Assembly: GCA_964466385.1 (NCBI GenBank)
Contig: CAYXNM010000099.1
Location: 1 to 9,893, forward strand
DNA: 9,893 bases
DNA from: UBA5972 sp964466385
GTDB taxonomy: Bacteria > Pseudomonadota > Alphaproteobacteria > Rhodobacterales > Rhodobacteraceae
Direction: 5' to 3'
Position numbers and translations under genes: made by a program
Shown here: positions 1 through 5,698 of the stretch, in pieces
How the letters are laid out: each line of letters begins with the position of its first letter
Numbering within the stretch: position 1 is the stretch's first letter
Notes under the pieces: generated by a model
The model's input: the letters and a program-made list of their open reading frames with translations, nothing else
Told to the model about the DNA's origin: nothing
Databases searched by the model: none

Positions 1-830
1 CCGCTCAGGAAATCCGATGTTGTCGCCGCGGGTGCGGGCCTGTCACTCTCGTTTCCGGGATGTTCGGCCTCAAAAACATAGGCGGGCAAAGGGTCGGAGG
101 CTTCCTTGGCCGTCTCCATCGCGCGGCGCGCGCGCTCAAAAAGCGTGTCCTCGGGTGCAAAATCCAGGGGAGCGTCCGGTTGCTCGATCCCGGATGTTTC
201 CTCGTCCCCGTTCGCTGACCCGCTTGACTCCTTCGGCCCGGTCGCCTCGTCGTCTGAGACTGTTCGCAGATGCGGGTGAGCGGGCCTGCTTGGCGCGACA
301 AGCAAAGGTTCCCGATCGGTCCGGGCATCGGCGGGTTGCGACATTTCTTCGGGTTCGACCGTTTCAGGCGACGACCCGGTTTCCGCATCCCGCGCGGGGA
401 TTTCCTGCGCGGACATTGTCGCGTCCGGGACTGTCCGCCCGGCGGAGAGATCCAACAATCCGGCAGCCGGTTCCAAGACGGGTTCCGGCACGCGAAGAGC
501 GGCCGTCAGCACCAGACGCTGGTCGCCCGACTTCTTGGCGGCAGAGGATTTGTGCCGGAACGAAACGTGCGGGGTGCCCTCCCCGGCTTCTGGTGCCTGC
601 GGCAGGACGATGTCGTTGGAAGGGGGCGTTCCGAAGGCCGGGCCGTGATCATCGCGAGGAGACTCCTCGGACAACTGGGCGATCGCATCCTCGACCGCGG
701 TTTCCGCTGCGGCGTGAATGTCATTGGCCGGTTTTCCGGGCTGATCCGTTCCTTTCGCTTCCTCCGAAACAAGGCGGCGGATCGAGGACAGAACGTCTTC
801 GACATCCATGGAAGACACAGGATCAGACAT
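1..830 (-). CDS. PopZ-like (DUF2497-type) protein, C-terminus cut by window edge
   Basis: An open frame of 276 codons with no stop runs from an ATG at 830 off the left edge, so the C-terminus is missing. The N-terminus reads MSDPVSSMDVEDVLSSIRR followed by LVSEE, which resembles the N-terminal helix of PopZ-family polar organising proteins (MEEILASIRR-type). The rest, to about residue 276, is acidic, rich in Pro, Ala, Ser and Glu, and probably disordered, as in the PopZ linker. The oligomerising C-terminal helices that define the family would lie outside the window. AAGGGA upstream of the ATG is a good ribosome-binding site, and a promoter lies just before it. As I recall, PopZ homologues sit beside tolC and valS in other alphaproteobacteria, which fits the tolC gene 71 nt upstream. 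In PopZ proteins the N-terminal helix recruits partners such as ParA and ParB at the cell pole. That role is only inferred here. Confidence 0.7.
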   Translation of the reverse strand, partial: MSDPVSSMDVEDVLSSIRRLVSEEAKGTDQPGKPANDIHAAAETAVEDAIAQLSEESPRDDHGPAFGTPPSNDIVLPQAPEAGEGTPHVSFRHKSSAAKKSGDQRLVLTAALRVPEPVLEPAAGLLDLSAGRTVPDATMSAQEIPARDAETGSSPETVEPEEMSQPADARTDREPLLVAPSRPAHPHLRTVSDDEATGPKESSGSANGDEETSGIEQPDAPLDFAPEDTLFERARRAMETAKEASDPLPAYVFEAEHPGNESDRPAPAATTSDFLS

Positions 831-849
831 TGTTTTTCCCTTCGTCAGC

Positions 850-885
850 TATAGGGATTGTAGCGAGAGCATTCGATCCACACAA
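850..885 (-). promoter_or_regulatory. Sigma-70-type promoter for the PopZ-like gene
   Basis: On the minus strand, TTGTGT (880-885) and TACAAT (857-862) are separated by exactly 17 nt. The -10 box matches the consensus at five of six positions, and the -35 box has the key TTG. Transcription would start near 850, giving a leader of about 20 nt that contains the AAGGGA ribosome-binding site. The element lies between the tolC stop and the next start, so the PopZ-like gene can be expressed apart from tolC. This is a sequence match only. Confidence 0.5.
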
Positions 886-901
886 CACTTTGATTTACCC
901 G

Positions 902-2278
902 TTATTCCTTTCCCGCGCGCTTGAATATTTTCTCAAGCAGTTTGCCGCGGTTGGTCGGCCCGGGCGCCTTGGAAACCTTTTTGTAATTGATGTCTGGATC
1001 ATACGTCTTGATTCCCAGCCCCAGATGCTTGACCGTCAGCAGACCCATAGCTGACAAAAGCGAATAAACCGCTACATTTTCGTCCCGCCGCGACGCGACA
1101 AGATTGGTCTGAGCCTCGACCAGCTGGCGCTCTGCATCAAGCACGTCAAGGGTTGTTCTGGCACCAAGATTGGCCTCCTCGCGAATGCCCCGCAGGGCGA
1201 CCCGCGAAGACCGCACCTCTTTTTGGCGCGCCGTGATCGCCGCGCGGGCGATTTTCAGCTGTGCCCAGAAACGGGTGACGTTCTGGGAAATGCTTTGCGC
1301 GGTCAACTGGATGTCAAAACGCGATTGTTCCTCCAGCGCCTGTGCCTGCCGCAAGGCCGAGGCCAGCGCGCCGCCGTGATAAAGGGGCACCGACCCCCCG
1401 ATCGAGAGGCTGGCAGAATCCCCGACGCCGTGATTGGCATTCGCGGACACACTGCCCGAGAGCGAGATCGTCGGCTTCATCGAAGCCTCGGCGCGATAGA
1501 CGTTGAATTCCGCAACCTTCGAGAATTCGCGCGCCCGCAGCATCAAAGGGTGCGTGCGCAGCGCAATCGATTTCGCCGCTTCCAGTGTCGCCGGCGTGCG
1601 CGGGACAGGCGGAGGCGGTTGCAAGACGCCCGGATACGTCCCGGTCGCGATATAATAGGATTGACGCGAAATCTCGAGATTTCCCTGACGCAGGCCAATG
1701 ACGCTGAGCGCACCGGCAAGACGCGCCTCGGCCTGGCTGACATCCGTGCGCCGGATTTCACCAACCTCGAAACGGTCGTTGGCGGCCTGCACCTGCCTGG
1801 AAATGACGGACCGGTTGTTTTCGGCGAGTTCAAGGAACTGTGCGTCGCGGCGCATGTCCATGAACCCAATGGCCGCACTCAGCAAGACCTTTTGCTCGGT
1901 ATCCACCAGAGCATACCGCGCCGCCTGTACGTTCGCGCGGGCAACATCGACCGCCAACCGGCTGGACCCGCCATCCCACAGCGTCAGGCTGAGGCTGAGC
2001 GCAATGCTTGCCGAGGCATAATTCGTGGTCCTGAGGGTCGTGGAACTGTAGATATCTCCGTATGAAACGCTGCCATCCAGCGCCGGGCGCAAGGCCGCCC
2101 ACGCCTGGGCAACGCTTTCATCGGTCCCGCGCAGCGCCGCGCGGCCACTCTTGAGTTCGGGAGCGTGCCGATATGCCCTGATCAATGCGTCGGTAAGCGT
2201 CTGGGCACCGGCACCAAGTGGTGCGACCGCGAGCAGCACGACAAACGCAATCGCTCCCGCGCCCCTGAAATGTCTCAT
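902..2278 (-). CDS. tolC: TolC-family outer membrane efflux/type I secretion protein
   Basis: A 458-residue outer-membrane channel of the TolC family, of normal length. It forms a trimeric beta-barrel and periplasmic tunnel for type I secretion or multidrug efflux. A signal peptide is clear: basic MRHFR start, hydrophobic residues 8-22, and an Ala-Gly-Ala cleavage site before Gln26. The family's internal duplication is visible. Each half has a strand with a turn followed by helix (LTLWDGG near 98-104 and VPLYHGG near 297-303). Each half also has the equatorial helix motif, RFEVGEIRRTDVSQAEARL at 169-187 and GARTTLDVLDAERQLVEAQ at 372-390. The start at 2278 was chosen because the signal peptide begins there and GGGGGCGGG precedes it. 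Starts further upstream would overlap the methyltransferase gene and spoil the signal peptide. It lies 64 nt after the methyltransferase gene, probably in the same transcript. No inner-membrane transporter or adaptor is present in the window, so the substrate is unknown. Confidence 0.93.
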   Translation of the reverse strand: MRHFRGAGAIAFVVLLAVAPLGAGAQTLTDALIRAYRHAPELKSGRAALRGTDESVAQAWAALRPALDGSVSYGDIYSSTTLRTTNYASASIALSLSLTLWDGGSSRLAVDVARANVQAARYALVDTEQKVLLSAAIGFMDMRRDAQFLELAENNRSVISRQVQAANDRFEVGEIRRTDVSQAEARLAGALSVIGLRQGNLEISRQSYYIATGTYPGVLQPPPPVPRTPATLEAAKSIALRTHPLMLRAREFSKVAEFNVYRAEASMKPTISLSGSVSANANHGVGDSASLSIGGSVPLYHGGALASALRQAQALEEQSRFDIQLTAQSISQNVTRFWAQLKIARAAITARQKEVRSSRVALRGIREEANLGARTTLDVLDAERQLVEAQTNLVASRRDENVAVYSLLSAMGLLTVKHLGLGIKTYDPDINYKKVSKAPGPTNRGKLLEKIFKRAGKE

Positions 2279-2342
2279 CCCGCCCCCAAAATTTCGCCTG
2301 TCCGTCATCAGATAAGTGCGCGCTGCCCGAAAGCAATGGGCC

Positions 2343-2996
2343 TTACAATGCAAACTCCGCCTCTTTTTCGAAGCCCGGCAACACCGTCTCCGTCGCATCA
2401 AACGCGTTTCGCCACGCGATTTTTTCCCCGACCTTGATCCCCAGTCGGCACTGCCCCGCGCCGTCGGACATGAAAATCGCGGCAATCCTGCCGCCGTCTT
2501 TCAACTGACGGGCAATGGTCGCAGGAACCGTCTCGACCGCACCGCCAAAGAAAACGACGTCGTACGGCCCGTGTTTTGCGGCCCCGTTTTCCAATGCGCC
2601 CGTGAGGACGACCGCGTTATCCACCGATTGCGACGACAGGTTGACCTCGGCCTCGGCAGCCAGATCCGGGTCATCCTCAACGGCGATCACGGCCTCGGCG
2701 ATATGCGCGACCACGGCCGTTGAATAGCCAAGACCACAGCCGATTTCCATCACCAGATCGGACTTGCCGATATCCAGCGCATCCAGCGTCTTGGCCAGAA
2801 CGCGCGGGTCGGCAACGACGCGCCCGCGCCCAAGCGGCAGGTGCGTTCCCGCATAAGCGACGTCGCGCATGTTTCCGGGAACAAACACTTCGCGCCGGAC
2901 GGCCAGCATAGCCTCGATGACGGGAAATTTCGTGACATCCGATGGTCGCACCTGACAGTCGACCATGGAAATGCGTGACTTGGTAAAATCTGACAT
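2343..2996 (-). CDS. PCMT-family protein-L-isoaspartate O-methyltransferase
   Basis: A 217-residue class I SAM-dependent methyltransferase of the protein-L-isoaspartate (D-aspartate) O-methyltransferase family. True PCMT enzymes methylate isoaspartyl residues in damaged cytoplasmic proteins to start their repair. Motif I is LVMEIGCGLGYSTA at about residues 81-94, followed by the acidic end of the second strand (VIAVEDD, about 103-109). The later motifs are YDVVFFGGAVETVP (145-158) and LKDGGRIAAIF (165-175). The N-terminal part (MVDCQVRPSDV and VFVPGNMRDVAYAGTHLPLG) replaces the usual substrate-loop region and is typical of the shorter alphaproteobacterial branch found next to tolC. That branch may not have the classical repair activity. 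The ATG at 2996 begins the conserved N-terminus. The frame continues further upstream without stops, but that part shows no similarity. The ribosome-binding site is weak (AAGCAGG). Confidence 0.88.
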   Translation of the reverse strand: MSDFTKSRISMVDCQVRPSDVTKFPVIEAMLAVRREVFVPGNMRDVAYAGTHLPLGRGRVVADPRVLAKTLDALDIGKSDLVMEIGCGLGYSTAVVAHIAEAVIAVEDDPDLAAEAEVNLSSQSVDNAVVLTGALENGAAKHGPYDVVFFGGAVETVPATIARQLKDGGRIAAIFMSDGAGQCRLGIKVGEKIAWRNAFDATETVLPGFEKEAEFAL

Positions 2997-3102
2997 GAGC
3001 CTGCTTGAGAATCGCGTTTCGTGATTGCCCAAGTCTTGGCATAGAAACACATCAAGAGCAACTGAACGCAACGCAGCGGGAGCGATGTTCACACTTTTCG
3101 CA

Positions 3103-3144
3103 ACGGGCCATGAAACGACACCCCGACGGGCCATTGGTGTCGTT
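3103..3144. repeat. 9-bp direct repeat interleaved with a 9-bp inverted repeat
   Basis: ACGGGCCAT occurs at 3103-3111 and again at 3126-3134, a 23-nt period. Interleaved with it is a perfect inverted repeat, AACGACACC (3114-3122) and GGTGTCGTT (3136-3144), with a 13-nt loop that contains the second direct-repeat copy. The element ends about 107 nt upstream of the methyltransferase start. It could be a regulator-binding site or a hairpin in the leader RNA. Confidence 0.4.
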
Positions 3145-3418
3145 CGGTATGGGGCCGCTCTGTGCCATGCCAACCGTCCGTGTCCGGCGGATACACCGGG
3201 CATCCACAAGTCATACCAACGGCCATTTTTGCTGACCCTTTTGCGTGGGTGAGAAAGAGCGGAATTGTCCTGAAGGCGACGTCGCGGTTTGCCCCGGTTC
3301 GATCCATCCCCGCACGGCCCTGCGCCTGCCCGTGGGGTGGCGTGCGCAACGTCGGTGTGGGGGCACTTTATCCCGGCAAAGTCCATACGAAATCAATGGG
3401 ATGCGCGACATCGACGAA

Positions 3419-3465
3419 AGCGCCGGCCCTCCGGGACGGGCAGGCGCTGGGCCGGGGCGCTTTTT
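3419..3465. terminator. GC-rich terminator-like hairpin after the HPt gene
   Basis: AGCGCCGGCCC (3419-3429) pairs with GGGCC (3449-3453) and GGCGCT (3456-3461), giving an 11-bp stem with a two-base GG bulge and a 19-nt loop. Read on the minus strand it is followed by TTTCG, and on the plus strand by TTTTT (3461-3465). It lies about 155 nt beyond the HPt stop, so the likely role is ending the leftward regulator-HPt transcript, even though the better T-run is on the other strand. Nothing transcribed rightward is visible that would need it. Confidence 0.42.
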
Positions 3466-3615
3466 GGCGCCTGTTAACCGGCCCGGGACAAATCTCAACG
3501 CCCCCTTCAGGCCAGAAACGGCCCTGCCCACACGCCATTCGGAGGGTCAATCAGTCGGACCGTTGGTACCAGTGGTTGGTCAGGTTGGTCTTATAGCAAA
3601 GGTAGGAGGTTTCGC

Positions 3616-3984
3616 TCAGGCGCGGGCTTCGTTCGGCGGGTGCTCGCTTGCGGCGGTCAGCCTCAATTCACTCACCAAACCGCGAAATGCGGCCATCAAC
3701 GTTTCGACCGTGGCCTGCTGGTCGCAAGCGGGGTTTGAAAGATCGACGATGCTGTCTTCGACCGTCGCGGCCAGGTCGCCGATTTGCCTGAGACCAAACG
3801 TCGGTGCGGTCCCGCGAATCTTGTGTGCATTGATACGGATGTCTTGGAGTGCCTCTTCAGCGTTGTCCTGTTTGGAAATCCTGTCGAGCAACCCGTCGAA
3901 CTCATTCGCCTTCGAATTCAGCGTCGCCAGGAACTTGAATTTGATTTTCTCGATACTTCGCTGGAACTGCTCTTGATTTGACAT
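3616..3984 (-). CDS. Stand-alone HPt (histidine phosphotransfer) protein
   Basis: A 122-residue cytoplasmic protein that is essentially one HPt four-helix bundle. The phosphorylation motif is NAHKIRGTAPTFGLRQIGDLA, with His54 as the expected phosphoacceptor. The Lys and Gly after it, the Phe-Gly, and the following acidic helix (TVEDSIVDL) match the AHxLKGxxxxxG pattern of the family. There is no kinase or ATP-binding part, so it should shuttle phosphate between receiver domains. It lies 30 nt after the second response regulator and is probably translated from the same mRNA. A purine-rich GGGGTAGG precedes the ATG. The nearby hybrid kinase has two receivers but no HPt domain of its own, so this protein is the natural link between the kinase receivers and the downstream regulators. 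That partnership is inferred from position. Confidence 0.88.
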   Translation of the reverse strand: MSNQEQFQRSIEKIKFKFLATLNSKANEFDGLLDRISKQDNAEEALQDIRINAHKIRGTAPTFGLRQIGDLAATVEDSIVDLSNPACDQQATVETLMAAFRGLVSELRLTAASEHPPNEARA

Positions 3985-3992
3985 CGGACCTA

Positions 3993-4003
3993 CCCCTGCC
4001 CTG
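3993..4003 (-). promoter_or_regulatory. Purine-rich leader/ribosome-binding region of the HPt gene
   Basis: On the minus strand CAGGGCAGGGG stands 8 to 18 nt before the HPt start. The same 11 bases occur at 9776-9786 before the histidine kinase start. Each copy supplies a GGGG or AGGGG ribosome-binding core. Confidence 0.45.
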
Positions 4004-4014
4004 AAAGTTTCCTG

Positions 4015-5034
4015 TTAAGCGTGGCGGCGAACGGATGGCAATCGAAGCCAGCGCCTTTTTTCGCTTTTGAGTTGAACCGGCAGATCCGTTTCTGATTTTG
4101 GCTTCCGAAGGTTCGCGTATTCCACGTTTTGAATCGCACGTTCAATGACGCCAAGCGATCCGGGTTTTGAAAAAACGCTCGGATTGATCGGGTCGCTGAT
4201 CGAAAGATTGACCTCCAGCCTCTCGCCACCGGTATAGACGAGGTCCATCTGTGCGATGGTATCCCTTATGTGGATTTCGATTTCGTCCGAAATGGGGTCT
4301 TTCACCCTGTTGTAAACGCAGACGAATATCCCGTATCCGGCATATGTGAAAAAACCGCCATGCGGGTAGATATTGTCAGAGATCGCTTCGGCAATGTCAC
4401 TGATCGCGAATTCAAACCCGGTCGCGTTGCAATTTTTGTGGATCGAGCGGATGTTTTCGACTTTGAAAGAGACAAGGCTGGACGAGAAATAGCTGCCACG
4501 GTTGAGCATCGCGACGTAGTTTTCAAAAGCGGAATACCCCAGGAACCCGTCAACATCCTGCACATCCACCGTGCTGTCCAGGTCGATCCGGCGATCGTTC
4601 ACGAGGACTTCGGTCAACGCGTCCAGTGAACGGTGACTTTCCTGAGACCGAGAAACCTCGAGATTCAAACGCTCGGCCATCTTCACGCGCGTTCCGAGTT
4701 CCAGAATATCAAACGGCTTGGTGACATAATCCGTGGCCCCTGCCGCAAAGGCACGGTCGACATAGTCGCGCTCGGACATCGCTGTCAGCATGATGACCGG
4801 AATTTTCTGATAGCCCGGAATGTTCCGGATCGCTTCACATAATTCGATCCCGTCCATTTCCGGCATCTGGATGTCCAGCAGGATGCACTCATAACGTAGC
4901 TTGGAATTCTTGATCAGTTTGAGCGCGTCGGCACCCCCCGAGGCGGTGCACACATCCGGATACCCTACGACATTCATTGCTTCAAAAAGCAATTCCAGAA
5001 TGAATTCGTCATCGTCAACGGCCAAAATTCGCAT
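4015..5034 (-). CDS. Response regulator: receiver domain plus degenerate GGDEF-like output domain
   Basis: A 339-residue protein. Residues 1-120 are a complete receiver domain: acidic pocket Asp7-Asp9, phosphoacceptor Asp54 in LLDIQMPEMDG, Thr84, and Lys106 in TKPFD. A helical linker (about 115-150) leads to a domain at about 160-313 that aligns without gaps to the core of GGDEF diguanylate cyclases. SLVSFKVENIRSIHKN lines up with the LLxLDxDxFKxIND strand-helix, YAGYGIFVCVY with the RxGGDEFxVLL hairpin, and LGVIERAIQNVEYANLRK with the final helix. The signature GGDEF is GYGIF at 233-237, the metal-binding Asp is Lys191, and the substrate Asn/Asp pair is His199-Lys200. The domain should therefore not make cyclic di-GMP. 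It may instead bind a nucleotide or a protein partner. GAGGG precedes the ATG at good spacing. Together with the HPt gene it forms a two-gene operon. Confidence 0.85.
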   Translation of the reverse strand: MRILAVDDDEFILELLFEAMNVVGYPDVCTASGGADALKLIKNSKLRYECILLDIQMPEMDGIELCEAIRNIPGYQKIPVIMLTAMSERDYVDRAFAAGATDYVTKPFDILELGTRVKMAERLNLEVSRSQESHRSLDALTEVLVNDRRIDLDSTVDVQDVDGFLGYSAFENYVAMLNRGSYFSSSLVSFKVENIRSIHKNCNATGFEFAISDIAEAISDNIYPHGGFFTYAGYGIFVCVYNRVKDPISDEIEIHIRDTIAQMDLVYTGGERLEVNLSISDPINPSVFSKPGSLGVIERAIQNVEYANLRKPKSETDLPVQLKSEKRRWLRLPSVRRHA

Positions 5035-5185
5035 CGGCCAGCCCTCGCGTTGTGTTACTGCGCTGCCTGTTCCAGGCGCTATTTCAAATGCTGCGGGGGA
5101 CCATTCTAATAGCTGATGTTACTGGTGACATATCCTGCCGCCATTCAATCGTCGGATGCAAATGTGGCAGGAATGAGGCAAGTCA

Positions 5186-5197
5186 ATCAAATTTGAT
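5186..5197. promoter_or_regulatory. Perfect 12-bp palindrome, candidate operator
   Basis: ATCAAATTTGAT is a perfect palindrome. Two more flanking bases on each side also pair if one mismatch is allowed. It shares its end base with the -35-like TTGACT box and lies about 150 nt upstream of the second response-regulator start. It is not an FNR site, which would read TTGAT-N4-ATCAA. A dimeric regulator binding here could control the regulator-HPt operon. Confidence 0.35.
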
Positions 5198-5247
5198 CGA
5201 AAAGAAAAAAGTTTCCGTGACAAACCCGGCATCGGGGCGTGACCGCG

Positions 5248-5277
5248 CACCCAGACGCGTCAATTGCATGCTGGGTG
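5248..5277. repeat. Inverted repeat downstream of the single-domain regulator gene
   Basis: CACCCAG (5248-5254) and CTGGGTG (5271-5277) form a 7-bp stem with a 16-nt loop, 16 to 45 nt after the regulator stop. No T-run follows directly: the T-rich stretch on the minus strand is about 36 nt further on (5206-5212). It may be a weak or Rho-assisted terminator, or a stabilising 3' hairpin for the kinase-regulator mRNA. Confidence 0.3.
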
Positions 5278-5292
5278 ACGGGACGTGCGGCC

Positions 5293-5670
5293 TCAGTTGA
5301 ACCCGGAGATTTGGCGGATCTGGTCGCCAAGCGTCATTGGATCGAACGGTTTCGTAATCACACCGATCGCGCCGGCGTCGAAAAATTCGTTCTTTTCCGC
5401 CTCCCTTGCCTTGGCCGTCATGAAAACCGCGGGCGTATCCGCCAGCCCGGGAATGTTCCGAAGCGCGCCAAGCGTTTCTATGCCCGACATTCCGGGCATC
5501 ATGGCGTCGAGCAACAGCAAGTCAGGTGCAAAACCCTCTGCCTTTTGGACGGCCTCGTCACCACCCGGGCATTGCATGACGACGAATTCCCCCACGCTTT
5601 CAAGTGCAATCATTGCAATCGCCCGAATATCTTCATCGTCCTCGACGAAAAGAATTTTCTCGTTACTCAT
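5293..5670 (-). CDS. Single-domain (CheY-like) response regulator
   Basis: A 125-residue protein consisting only of a receiver domain, with no output domain. The acidic pocket is in FVEDDED (Glu10, Asp11, Asp12), the phosphoacceptor is Asp55 in LLLLDAMMPGMSG, the switch Thr is Thr85 in VFMTAKA, and the conserved Lys is Lys107 in TKPFD. All catalytic residues are intact. I chose the ATG at 5670 over an in-frame start at 5715. The domain begins directly after it, AAAGGGA precedes it, and the longer start would overlap the end of the kinase gene. It follows the hybrid kinase by 28 nt and is almost certainly co-transcribed. Likely roles are a phosphate shuttle or sink for the relay, or an effector acting by protein contact. 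Its receiver shares the RNIPG helix-4 stretch with the second regulator, which suggests they are paralogues. Confidence 0.9.
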   Translation of the reverse strand: MSNEKILFVEDDEDIRAIAMIALESVGEFVVMQCPGGDEAVQKAEGFAPDLLLLDAMMPGMSGIETLGALRNIPGLADTPAVFMTAKAREAEKNEFFDAGAIGVITKPFDPMTLGDQIRQISGFN

Positions 5671-5698
5671 CCTGCGTTCCCTTTCACAGTAAAAAACA

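Larger units (their letters stand above)
2997..3615. other. 619-nt intergenic region without a convincing gene
   Basis: Open frames cross this stretch on both strands, but their translations are rich in Arg, Pro and Gly, with no recognisable domain, coherent hydrophobic pattern or convincing ribosome-binding site. I see no tRNA or rRNA. It contains a terminator-like hairpin near its right end and a repeat plus hairpin near its left end, listed separately. The promoter for the methyltransferase-tolC genes should lie here, but I found no clear -35/-10 pair. A small RNA cannot be ruled out. Confidence 0.55.
5035..5292 (-). promoter_or_regulatory. Intergenic leader between the two response-regulator genes
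   Basis: 258 nt separate the single-domain regulator stop from the second regulator start, and the right-central part (about 5160-5215) is visibly AT-richer than its surroundings. It contains a perfect 12-bp palindrome and a TTGACT -35-like box at 5181-5186, with a weak ATTTGC at 17-nt spacing (5158-5163). It also has a 7-bp hairpin near the upstream stop. Together these suggest a separate promoter for the regulator-HPt pair, although read-through from the kinase gene remains possible. Confidence 0.4.

Noticed and set aside
17..1054. Long plus-strand open frame over the left end
   Set aside because: The translation is Arg/Pro-rich with no domain. It lies opposite the PopZ-like frame and the tolC 3' end, both of which have coherent protein features, so it is a high-GC shadow.
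2279..2485. Longer N-terminus for the TolC-family protein
   Set aside because: It would overlap the methyltransferase gene and bury the signal peptide. The ATG at 2278 has GGGGGCGGG before it and starts a proper signal peptide.
3296..3305. GGTTCGATCC resembling a tRNA T-loop
   Set aside because: The flanking bases do not form a T-stem, and no anticodon arm or acceptor stem can be drawn around it.
2997..3386. N-terminal extension of the methyltransferase
   Set aside because: The extra 130 residues show no similarity to the family, whose conserved N-terminus begins at the ATG at 2996.
3162..3976. Plus-strand open frames across the 619-nt gap and the HPt gene
   Set aside because: There is no recognisable domain or good ribosome-binding site, and part of them is antisense to the well-supported HPt gene.
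4015..5034. Active diguanylate cyclase
   Set aside because: The GGDEF signature and metal-binding Asp are replaced, so catalytic activity is not supported.
5186..5197. FNR/Crp-type binding site
   Set aside because: The half-sites are in the wrong order and spacing for TTGAT-N4-ATCAA, so it is kept only as an unassigned palindrome.
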